Part shown: in pieces, positions 7,622 to 13,690 of the stretch | Layout: each line of letters starts with the position of its first letter | Position numbering within the stretch: position 1 is the stretch's first letter | DNA from: an uncultured Shinella sp. | GTDB taxonomy: Bacteria; Pseudomonadota; Alphaproteobacteria; Rhizobiales; Rhizobiaceae | Reading direction: 5' to 3' | Assembly (NCBI GenBank): GCA_946481465.1 | Contig: CAMLOC010000021.1 | Coordinates: 1 to 14,765 of the forward strand | DNA length: 14,765 nucleotides | Notes under the pieces: model-generated | Database searches by the model: none | Told to the model about the DNA's origin: nothing | The model's input: only the letters and a program-made list of their open reading frames with translations | Position numbers and translations under genes: made by a program

Positions 7622-9178
7622 TCAGCCGAGAAGGCGGTCCCTGTAGGCCTTTGCGACGTCCAGGTCCGCCGTGCCGATATCGTGGCCCGCGGCAAGCACC
7701 TGGCTTTCGACCGACGCGCCGGCCGCCTTCAGATGCGCCTCCAGTTCGCCGGCATAGGCCCCGTAGGGATCCGACCGGCCGGTGACCATCAGCACGTTCG
7801 TTCCCGAAAGGTCCGCCTGCGGCACGGTTTCCAGCACGTTCATGCCGCGCAGCAGCACCGCGTTGCGGATGATGCCGGGATGCAGCAGCATGATCGCGCC
7901 GATCATGTTCGCGCCGTTCGAATAGCCGACGAACAGCGTCCTTTCCGGATCGAGCCCGTAGGCCGCATTCGCCCCTTCCATGAAGGCCGCGAAGGCCTCG
8001 GCCTCCGTCGCAATGTCCTTCTGGTCGAAGGTGACGGCGGTCAGCCGGCGGAAGAAGCGCGGATAACCCTCGTCGACGCTGCGGCCGCGCGGGCTGAGCA
8101 GCACGGCACCGGGCGCCAGCCTGGCGCCGAAGGGCAGGAGGCTTGCCTCGTTGCCCCCGGTGCCGTGCAGGAGCACGACGGCGGTGCCATCGGGGTTTTC
8201 CGGCCGGTGCACCCGGTGGATGAAGGGCAGGTCTCGTTCGGTCATGCGTTCTTCTCCTGGCAGGGAAAACTGCGGAAGCCGTGCCCGGACGTCATCCGGG
8301 TCGGCGCGGAAATGGCGGGGCACGAACAGCGTCTCGCCGAGTGCCTCCAAGGGTTCGTCGATCGTCATGCCGGGGCCGTCCGTCGCATATTCGATGAGCG
8401 AGCCGCCGGGTTCGCGCACGTAGAGCGAATAGAAATACGTGCGGTCGTGCATGTTGGTGTCGCCCGCCCCCTCTGCCGCAAGCCGGGCGGCGACCGCCTC
8501 GACGGCGGGCCGGTCCGGCGCGCGCAGCGCGATGTGGTCGATCGTGCCCGTGCCGGGCGCCGACGTCCAGAAGCCGCTGGCATCGCGGATGTCGAGCACG
8601 TCGGCCGCGTCCCCCGCAAGCCGGGTGATGCCGTTCGCCGCCGCCACCGTGCGATAGCCGAAATGGCCGGCGATGAAGGCCGCCGTCTCGGCCGGCTTTT
8701 CGGAGAAGATCGTCGCGCCGCGAATGCGCTGGATGGCATCGGCCGCCGTAATCTCCTTCGTGACATGGGGCGCCGGGCCTTCCACATCCGCCTCGCCGAC
8801 GAGCTTGACGATGATGCCGTCCGGATCCTTCAGCCGGAGCACGGGTTCGCCGAACTCCTGCGCCGGGCCGCTCGTCGCGATGTTCCGCGTCAGCGCGCGC
8901 GTCAGCCAGAAGCCGATCGCCTCCGGTTTGATGGAGAAGGCGATTTCCGCCGGCTGGCCGAGGCCGACCCGGCCGGGCGAACCGTCTTCCCAGGCAAGGA
9001 AGGTGACCAGCGAACCGGGGCTCGCCGCCGCATCGCCATAGAGGAGATGAAGCTGGTCGGCGTCCTCGTATCCCGCCGTGCGCTTGACGAGGCGCAGGCC
9101 GAGGAAGCCGACGTAGAAATCGACATTCGCCTGGATCTTCCGGGTGATCGCCGTGATGTGATGGATGCCACTGACCAT
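7622..9178 (-). CDS. Dioxygenase-esterase fusion: MhqO-like ring-cleaving dioxygenase joined to MhqD-like carboxylesterase
   Basis: One open frame of 518 residues encodes two enzymes that are normally separate. Residues 1-306 are a two-module VOC ring-cleaving dioxygenase with probable metal ligands His7 (GIHHIT), His215 (IDHIAL) and Glu263 (LIEYATDGPG). Residues 312-518 are an alpha/beta-hydrolase of the phospholipase/carboxylesterase (MhqD) type: oxyanion loop HGTGG (338-342), nucleophile Ser420 in GYSNGA, Asp470 and His499 in AGHD. The linker is only about five residues. ATG 9178 is preceded by AAGGAGGTG, an excellent ribosome binding site. The residue-312 Met (ATG 8245) has its own AGGAG eight bases upstream, so a free esterase may also be made. 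This could also reflect a recently lost stop codon; both domains look intact. Likely role: ring cleavage and hydrolysis in quinone or aromatic detoxification, beside a reductase and a second dioxygenase. A frame-joining sequencing error cannot be excluded. Confidence 0.9.
   Translation of the reverse strand: MVSGIHHITAITRKIQANVDFYVGFLGLRLVKRTAGYEDADQLHLLYGDAAASPGSLVTFLAWEDGSPGRVGLGQPAEIAFSIKPEAIGFWLTRALTRNIATSGPAQEFGEPVLRLKDPDGIIVKLVGEADVEGPAPHVTKEITAADAIQRIRGATIFSEKPAETAAFIAGHFGYRTVAAANGITRLAGDAADVLDIRDASGFWTSAPGTGTIDHIALRAPDRPAVEAVAARLAAEGAGDTNMHDRTYFYSLYVREPGGSLIEYATDGPGMTIDEPLEALGETLFVPRHFRADPDDVRARLPQFSLPGEERMTERDLPFIHRVHRPENPDGTAVVLLHGTGGNEASLLPFGARLAPGAVLLSPRGRSVDEGYPRFFRRLTAVTFDQKDIATEAEAFAAFMEGANAAYGLDPERTLFVGYSNGANMIGAIMLLHPGIIRNAVLLRGMNVLETVPQADLSGTNVLMVTGRSDPYGAYAGELEAHLKAAGASVESQVLAAGHDIGTADLDVAKAYRDRLLG
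8243..8258 (-). promoter_or_regulatory. Internal ribosome binding site and ATG inside the fusion gene
   Basis: AGGAG (8258-8254) lies eight bases before an in-frame ATG (8245-8243) exactly at the start of the esterase domain (MTERDLPF). This is how an independent downstream gene would start, and it supports either dual translation or a recent fusion. Confidence 0.6.
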
Positions 9179-9265
9179 GGGGCACCTCCTTTCGAGGGGT
9201 ACACAACCAGCATTCGGCACCCCGCGCCAGCCGCCGCCCGGTGAATGCACTGTCCACAAAATGAA

Positions 9266-9293
9266 ACCGGCCCCGCTGGCGGGCGGGGCCGGT
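9266..9293 (-). terminator. Hairpin terminator after the 72-residue protein gene
   Basis: Perfect 11-bp stem ACCGGCCCCGC / GCGGGGCCGGT with a six-base loop. On the minus strand it is followed by TTTCATTTTG. It lies between the small gene's stop (9334) and the fusion gene's start (9178), so the two are probably separate transcripts. A weaker hairpin, CCGGCG-N7-CGCCGG, lies at 9299-9317. Confidence 0.7.
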
Positions 9294-9333
9294 GGATCCC
9301 GGCGCCGAAGACGCCGGATCGTCCGAATTTGTT

Positions 9334-9552
9334 TCAGGCGGCCGCGATACGGGCCGGCGACATCGCCCGCGCGGAGGCGGACGGATCGTTCAGGAGGCGA
9401 CGGATTGCCGCGCGCACCTCGTCCGCCGAGGAAAAGCGCTGGGAATCCAGATCCCACACGGAATACTTGACGGCCACGAACTTCAGCCGATCCTCATCGG
9501 GAACGACGACGCCGACGGCCTCACCACCGATTTCGATAACCTGCTTTTGCAT
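9334..9552 (-). CDS. Conserved-type small hypothetical protein, 72 residues
   Basis: Small, probably cytoplasmic protein with no signal peptide or membrane segment. The first half is a likely beta-rich unit (MQKQVIEIGGEAVGVVVPDE, then RLKFVAVKYSVWDLD). The second half is a predicted helix (SSADEVRAAIRRLL) and an Ala-rich tail. From memory it resembles small uncharacterised proteins of rhizobia, but I can give no function. ATG 9552 is chosen because GGAG lies five bases upstream; a longer frame to 9585 has no site. A hairpin terminator follows. A long leader appears to precede it, with a promoter candidate at 9811-9839 and a 31-codon frame at 9622-9717. Confidence 0.75.
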   Translation of the reverse strand: MQKQVIEIGGEAVGVVVPDEDRLKFVAVKYSVWDLDSQRFSSADEVRAAIRRLLNDPSASARAMSPARIAAA

Positions 9553-9621
9553 AACAACTCCTGCCGCGCCGAAGGCACAGCTCATTCAAATCTTGCGCTA
9601 AAATCGAAGAGGGAAGTCAGA

Positions 9622-9717
9622 TCACATTCGGCGGAGTGCCGTATGCGCTTTCCCTGTAATCGTTTCACGACAGGAGCACGCCACACGCACGGAGGCGATG
9701 CAGTTGATATCGTACAT
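9622..9717 (-). CDS. Possible leader peptide or small protein, 31 residues (weak)
   Basis: A 31-codon frame, beginning MYDINCIASVRVACSC and ending in a basic stretch, with GGGAG seven bases before the ATG. It lies in the leader of the 72-residue protein gene, about 70 bp upstream of its start. Cysteines at 6, 14 and 16 are notable for so short a peptide and recall cysteine-containing upstream peptides, but there is no direct evidence of expression. It may be chance. Confidence 0.25.
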   Translation of the reverse strand: MYDINCIASVRVACSCRETITGKAHTALRRM

Positions 9718-9810
9718 GACACACTCCCTCTTGCTGGCGCTGACGCTCTAAAATGGACGCGTCAGAGGTGGACCGGAATAAACGCATGCGGTCCTCATGC
9801 GATGCTCCAA

Positions 9811-9839
9811 CACATAGGCGCCCCTCCTTTCCTTGTCAA
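9811..9839 (-). promoter_or_regulatory. Probable promoter for the 72-residue protein gene
   Basis: On the minus strand, a perfect TTGACA (9839-9834), a 17-bp spacer and TATGTG (9816-9811). It would start a transcript near 9803 with a leader of about 250 bases before ATG 9552. The spacer also contains a strong AAGGAGG followed by a six-codon frame (ATG 9815, stop 9795). That frame overlaps the -10 and can only be translated if transcription starts further upstream. Confidence 0.5.
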
Positions 9840-10029
9840 TGGAATCCGCAGAATTTTGGAATAAATTGCTGCCGGATTTGTGTGACAATTCGAATCGCAA
9901 AATTATTGTTCGCGCCCGCAGCATTTTTCAGGAAAATATGTCGCGAAGACGGATATTCCGGGGAAAAGCAGTGACGCAACCTGGTCGCGCAGCCGCAGCC
10001 GCCCGCTTGCGCTCAGCGAGCAAAGACGA

Positions 10030-10090
10030 AAACCCTGGGCAAATGCCCCAGTTGCCCGGCGGACACACCCCCGCAATGAAGCGGGGAAAA
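10030..10090 (-). ncRNA. Candidate small RNA or structured element (weak)
   Basis: Two hairpins in a row on the minus strand: CCCCGC-ttcatt-GCGGGG (10086-10069), then a bulged stem CTGGGGC-ATTT-GCCCAG (10051-10035). The second is followed by the T-rich GGTTTTCGTCTTTG, which resembles an intrinsic terminator. No protein gene explains them. The promoter is unclear and the extent is a guess. Confidence 0.25.
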
Positions 10091-10212
10091 AACGCTGTGG
10101 GACCATTCTTTTTTTAGGGGGAGGCTCGATCTTCCCGCCAAACATGAATAAAGAGTGAATCGCAATTTTGTTCTGTTAATAAGTACGCCACGACCGCTGG
10201 CAGGGTAGGCCC

Positions 10213-11637
10213 ATGAATTTCACCAGGACGCTTTTTCCGCTGAGCATGCTTCTCCTGTCCGGCTGCGTCGTCGGCCCCGACTACCAGAAGCCCGACACCG
10301 CCCTTCCGGCCAAGTTCTCCGAAAGCAAGGCGACGAGCGGCGAAAACGTGACGCTCAATCCGTGGTGGGAATCCTTCCGCGACAGGCGCCTCAACGACCT
10401 CGTCCATCAGGGCATGGCGGAAAACCTCACCGTGCTGCAGGCGCTGGAGCGCATCACGGCGGCGGAGGCGAATGTCGTGGTCGCCGGCGCGGGCGCGCTG
10501 CCGAGCATCGGGGCCTCGGCGGAAGCCTCGGCTAGCGGCCAGGACGGCGACTACCTGCGCCGCACGTCCGGCCGCGATTCGTCTTCCTCCAAGGCGTTGA
10601 ACGCCGGCGCGAGCGCCTCATGGCTGCTCGACTTCTTCGGCCAGTACCGCCGCTCGAAGGAAGCCGCCAACGCTTCGCTCGACGCCGCCTATGACGACGT
10701 CAACGTCGCGCGCCTCGCCTACCTCTCGGACCTCGTGTCGACCTATGTCAATGCGCGCTACTACCAGGAAGCGCTGGCGCTCAACCGCAAGAACCTGGAA
10801 TCGCGCCGCGAGACGCTGAAGCTGACCAACGAGATCAAGGAAGCGGGCGCCGCCTCCAGCCTCGACGTGCTGCAGGCCGAAGGCCTCGTCAACCAGACGC
10901 TGGCCGACCTGCCCGCGCTTGAGACCGGCTTCCACCAGTCGGCCAACCATATCGCGACCCTGCTCGGCCTGCCGGCTAGCACGATCACCTCCAGCCTGAC
11001 CAAGGGTTCGGCCCAGCCGATGCCGCGCTATGCGACGCGCACCGGCATCCCGGCCGACCTCATCCGCAACCGCCCGGACATCCGCGCGGCCGAGCGCCGC
11101 CTGCAGGCGGCGACGGCGCAGATCGGCGTGGCCGAGGCCGACCTCTATCCGAGCATCGAGCTCGGCGGCTCGATCGGCGCGACGCGCAACTTCACCAGCG
11201 CCGCCACCGGAAACCTGACGAGCTGGTCCTTCGGCCCGACGCTGACGCTGCCGATCTTCAACGGCGGCGCGCTCAGGGCGCAGGTCAAGATCGCCCGGTC
11301 GGAAGCCGAGCAGCAGTACCTGACCTGGAAGTCGACGGTGCTCAACGCCGTGGAGGAAGTGGAAAACGCCCAGACCGCACTGATCCGCGACGGCCAGACC
11401 GTCGCCGCCCAGCGCAAGGTGGTCAATTCCTACGAGCAGACGCTGAACCTTGCCCGCGAAAGCTATCGCGGCGGCGCCAGCACGATCCTCGACGTGCTCG
11501 ATGCCGAGCGCAACGTCGCCACGGCCCGCCTGCAGCTCGCCTCCGCGATCCGCCAGCTTGCCCGCGACTTCGTCTCGCTCAACGTGGCGATCGGCGGCGG
11601 CGCGGAAATCGGCGCGGCGACCGTCGCCAGCAAGTAA
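10213..11637 (+). CDS. Outer membrane efflux lipoprotein, NodT/OprM family
   Basis: Outer membrane channel component of tripartite efflux systems; 474 residues, normal for the family. A lipoprotein signal ends in LSGC with Cys18 lipidated, followed by the VGPDYQKP motif characteristic of NodT/OprM proteins. Two repeated outer-membrane-efflux halves follow (about 60-250 and about 280-470). These contain the coiled-coil helices and the conserved stretch RNRPDIRAAERRL near 285-298, then the ADLYPSIEL region. ATG 10213 gives a clean signal peptide, but the ribosome binding site is poor (CAGGG about eight bases upstream), suggesting modest translation. It stands alone, with no pump or adaptor gene beside it and a terminator behind it. 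It could serve the two-adaptor RND pump encoded at 1-2740, or another pump elsewhere. Confidence 0.93.
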   Translation: MNFTRTLFPLSMLLLSGCVVGPDYQKPDTALPAKFSESKATSGENVTLNPWWESFRDRRLNDLVHQGMAENLTVLQALERITAAEANVVVAGAGALPSIGASAEASASGQDGDYLRRTSGRDSSSSKALNAGASASWLLDFFGQYRRSKEAANASLDAAYDDVNVARLAYLSDLVSTYVNARYYQEALALNRKNLESRRETLKLTNEIKEAGAASSLDVLQAEGLVNQTLADLPALETGFHQSANHIATLLGLPASTITSSLTKGSAQPMPRYATRTGIPADLIRNRPDIRAAERRLQAATAQIGVAEADLYPSIELGGSIGATRNFTSAATGNLTSWSFGPTLTLPIFNGGALRAQVKIARSEAEQQYLTWKSTVLNAVEEVENAQTALIRDGQTVAAQRKVVNSYEQTLNLARESYRGGASTILDVLDAERNVATARLQLASAIRQLARDFVSLNVAIGGGAEIGAATVASK

Positions 11638-11653
11638 GCCTGAAAGCCTTCCG

Positions 11654-11724
11654 CCGGGCGGGCACGCCCGGCACCGCAGGACCGATGGAGCGGCAGACGG
11701 ATGTCAGCCGCTCCATTTTCTTTT
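11654..11724 (+). terminator. Terminator after the outer membrane channel gene
   Basis: Hairpin CCGGGCG-GGCA-CGCCCGG (11654-11671), then a stronger stem ATGGAGCGGC (11685-11694) with GCCGCTCCAT (11707-11716) and a 12-base loop. The second is followed by TTTCTTTT. The second is the likely intrinsic terminator; its T-run reaches the stop codon of the convergent GntR gene. Confidence 0.8.
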
Positions 11725-12406
11725 ACGCTTCCCTAAGATGGAAGAATTCCTCGATCCCCGCGGCCGTCCTGCCATAGTGGTCGCGCAGCGCCGCGGCGGC
11801 GCCCTCGGCGTCCCGCGCAAGCGCAAGCTCCATCAGCCGCCGGTGCTCGCCCGTCGCATCCCGCGCCGCGCCGACAAGGCTGACGGAGAGGCGCCGATAC
11901 CGGTCGGCACGCGAAAACAGCTTGTCGCAGATCTCCAGCAGGATCGGCGAGCCGCACGCCGAGATGAGGGCCGCATGAAAGGCCGCGTGCCGCGCCTCCC
12001 AGTCCTCGCGCATCGCCGAGGGGATATCCTCGCGCGCCTGCGGGATGCGCGCCATCAGGTGATGGGCGGCGATCACCCTGCCCTCCCAGTCGGCATCTCC
12101 CTGCAGAACGGAAAGCCGGAGCGCCTCGCCCTCGCAGAGCTGCCGCGCCGCCGTGACATCACGCAACTCCTCCAGCGACAGGCTTGCGACGCTGTAGCCG
12201 CGGTGGTCGTCCAGCACCGTGAACCCTTCCGCCGTCAGCCGGGCCAGCGCCTCGCGCACCGGCGTCACGCTCATGCCGCACAGCGCCTGGAGATCGGCGA
12301 AGCGCAGCCGGTCGCCGGGCTTGACCGCGCCGGTGCGGATCGCCTGCCGGATCGCCGCATAGGCATCGCCCGCCAGGGTGCGCCCGCCTGCCTTCTTCTG
12401 CTCCAT
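11723..12406 (-). CDS. GntR-family transcriptional regulator, FCD (FadR/VanR) subfamily
   Basis: DNA-binding regulator of 227 residues, usual length. N-terminal winged helix-turn-helix (about 11-75), with recognition region LCGMSVTPVREALARLTAEG (42-61) and wing DDHRGYSV. C-terminal all-helical FCD ligand domain (about 83-220). Probable metal-binding histidines are His140 and His144 (RHAAFHAAL), His188 (GEHRRL) and His210 (RDHY). His140 stands where many relatives have Asp, an arrangement also seen in CsiR-like members. The ATG at 12406 is preceded by GAGG four bases away; a GTG at 12409 is the alternative. It is divergent from the FAH-family hydrolase gene, with a perfect palindrome between them, so it most likely controls that gene and itself in response to a carboxylate. 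Most FCD regulators repress until ligand binds; that is not shown here. Confidence 0.92.
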   Translation of the reverse strand: MEQKKAGGRTLAGDAYAAIRQAIRTGAVKPGDRLRFADLQALCGMSVTPVREALARLTAEGFTVLDDHRGYSVASLSLEELRDVTAARQLCEGEALRLSVLQGDADWEGRVIAAHHLMARIPQAREDIPSAMREDWEARHAAFHAALISACGSPILLEICDKLFSRADRYRRLSVSLVGAARDATGEHRRLMELALARDAEGAAAALRDHYGRTAAGIEEFFHLREA

Positions 12407-12420
12407 CACGCCTCACCGAA

Positions 12421-12457
12421 TTTATAAAAGCCGGATGATTTTCGAAAATCGTTGACT
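12421..12457. promoter_or_regulatory. Divergent promoter region with a perfect 14-bp palindrome
   Basis: GATTTTCGAAAATC (12437-12450) is perfectly symmetric and lies midway between the GntR gene and the hydrolase gene, a likely GntR operator. A TATAAA-type -10 for the regulator gene lies at 12421-12426 on the minus strand. TTGACT (12452-12457) next to the palindrome could be the -35 of the hydrolase gene, but no good -10 is seen at the right distance. Confidence 0.6.
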
Positions 12458-12519
12458 TGATGTAAAACCACGGGAAAGGTGCGCGCAACCGAAATCGGTG
12501 ACATCCAACGGAGGTTCTC

Positions 12520-13359
12520 ATGAAACTGGTGCGCTTTGGCGCGGCGGGCGCGGAAAAGCCCGGACTGATCGATGCGGACGGCAAGGTCCGCGACCTTTCC
12601 GGCGTGGTGCCGGATCTGGCCGGCGACGTGCTCGGCCGCGAAAGCCTGAAGCGCCTTGCCGCCATCGACCCCACGAGCCTGCCGCTCGCCCCGGACGGCA
12701 GCCGCTTCGGCGCCTGCGTCGGCCGCGTCGGCAATTTCATCGCGGTCGGCCTCAACTATGCGGACCACGCCGCCGAAAGCGGCATGGCCGTGCCGAGCGA
12801 GCCCGTGCTCTTCAACAAGGCCCCCTCCTGCATCGTCGGCCCCGACGACACGATCCTCATTCCGCGCGGTTCGGAAAAGACCGACTGGGAGGTGGAGCTT
12901 GCCGTCGTCATCGGCGAGCGCGCCTCCTACGTCTCGGAAGCCGACGCCCTCGATTATGTCGCCGGCTATTGCGTGTGCAACGACATTTCGGAGCGCGCCT
13001 ACCAGATCGAGCGCGGCGGCCAGTGGACCAAGGGCAAGGGCTGCCCGACCTTCGGCCCGATCGGCCCCTGGCTGGTTACGACGGACGAGGTGGATACCGC
13101 CGATCTCGCCATGACGCTCTCCGTCAACGGAGAGCGCGTGCAGAACGGCTCGTCGAGCACCATGGTCTTCAAGGTGCCCTTCCTCGTCCATTACATCTCG
13201 CAGTTCATGGCGCTGGAGCCCGGCGACGTCATCACGACGGGCACGCCGCCCGGCGTCGGCATGGGCATGAAGCCCCCGCGCTACCTGAAGCCCGGCGACC
13301 GCATGGAAGTCTCCATTGCCGGCCTCGGCGTGCAGCGGCAGGTGGTTGCCGCGGGATAA
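12520..13359 (+). CDS. Fumarylacetoacetate hydrolase (FAH) family protein
   Basis: Metal-dependent hydrolase or lyase acting on acylpyruvate-type or 2,4-diketo acids; 279 residues. The N-terminal cap (about 1-65) is followed by the catalytic FAH fold. Probable Mg2+ ligands are Glu124 and Glu126 (DWEVELAVVIG) and Asp155 (VCNDISER). GLNYADHAAESG (77-88) and TTGTPPGVGMG (239-249) are family signatures. The sequence most resembles the group annotated as 2,4-diketo-3-deoxy-L-fuconate hydrolase, often mislabelled ureidoglycolate lyase, but homologues also act in aromatic ring-cleavage routes, so the substrate stays open. Start ATG 12520 has GGAGG five bases upstream. It is a single-gene unit with a terminator, divergent from the GntR regulator. 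No sugar dehydrogenase or dehydratase that would complete a fuconate or rhamnonate pathway is visible in the window. Confidence 0.9.
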   Translation: MKLVRFGAAGAEKPGLIDADGKVRDLSGVVPDLAGDVLGRESLKRLAAIDPTSLPLAPDGSRFGACVGRVGNFIAVGLNYADHAAESGMAVPSEPVLFNKAPSCIVGPDDTILIPRGSEKTDWEVELAVVIGERASYVSEADALDYVAGYCVCNDISERAYQIERGGQWTKGKGCPTFGPIGPWLVTTDEVDTADLAMTLSVNGERVQNGSSSTMVFKVPFLVHYISQFMALEPGDVITTGTPPGVGMGMKPPRYLKPGDRMEVSIAGLGVQRQVVAAG

Positions 13360-13383
13360 ACCGTCACCATCGGTGAAAAAGCG

Positions 13384-13408
13384 AGAGGGGCCTCAAGGGC
13401 CCCTCTTT
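13384..13408. terminator. Terminator between convergent hydrolase and 53-residue gene
   Basis: Nine-bp stem AGAGGGGCC / GGCCCCTCT with loop TCAAG, followed by TTTC on the plus strand. On the minus strand it is followed, after CGC, by TTTTTC. It can serve both flanking genes. Confidence 0.85.
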
Positions 13409-13419
13409 CGTATCCGTGA

Positions 13420-13581
13420 TCAGTGCACCGTGGCGGGCGAGGCTTCGTCTCCGAGAATGCGGAAAGCTTCGTCCAGCGCGGCCACGAGGATATCCGTCAA
13501 CTCGTCCGCATCGTTTTCGAGGAGGAAGAGCGCGACGGTCGCATTGTCGGGATCGCTATAGCGCTCAAGGTCGTTCGACAT
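13420..13581 (-). CDS. Small acidic hypothetical protein, 53 residues
   Basis: The frame begins MSNDLERYSDPDNATVALFL and ends in ASPATVH. It has 13 acidic and only about three basic residues, with no signal peptide or membrane helix. The centre (ATVALFLLENDADELTDILVAALDEAFRIL) is predicted largely helical. In favour of a real gene: AAGGGA lies about eight bases before ATG 13581, codon use matches neighbouring genes, and a terminator follows directly. An ATG at 13586 is in another frame. I do not recognise the family and assign no function. It may be translated independently of the upstream nuclease-fold gene, from which it is separated by 109 bp. Confidence 0.7.
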   Translation of the reverse strand: MSNDLERYSDPDNATVALFLLENDADELTDILVAALDEAFRILGDEASPATVH

Positions 13582-13690
13582 GTCATTGTCCCTTTCCAGC
13601 CGGCAACATCCCGGTTAACGGAAAGCATAGGGACGCAGGCTTGCGCCTGGCTTGTGCCGGAAAGGTACAGGGTGCGCAAGGACGAATCCG

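Larger units (their letters stand above)
9553..10212. other. 660-bp intergenic region, relatively AT-rich, regulatory content
   Basis: Separates the leftward 72-residue gene from the rightward outer membrane channel gene. It holds a minus-strand promoter candidate, a short frame with a ribosome binding site, an inverted repeat CTGACGC-N12-GCGTCAG (9740-9765) and two hairpins near 10035-10086. The longer frames here (for example 9833-10117 plus and 9903-10145 minus) lack ribosome binding sites and recognisable content and are not called. The 10140-10190 stretch is AT-rich and probably contains the channel gene's promoter, but no clear boxes can be chosen. Confidence 0.55.

Noticed and set aside
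7682..9244. 520-codon plus-strand frame opposite the fusion gene
   Set aside because: Shadow of the fusion gene; no ribosome binding site and no recognisable domain.
7622..9457. Longer version of the fusion protein starting at 9457
   Set aside because: The extension crosses a terminator hairpin and the small gene's 3' end, while ATG 9178 has an excellent ribosome binding site and starts right at the family's N-terminus.
9833..10117. Plus-strand frame beginning MSMESAEFWNKLLPDL
   Set aside because: It starts within AT-rich intergenic DNA without a ribosome binding site, its second half is repeat-poor basic sequence typical of noncoding frames, and codon use does not match neighbours.
13636..13649. 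Hairpin CAGGC-TTGC-GCCTG as terminator of the nuclease-like gene
   Set aside because: Short stem without a T-run on either strand.
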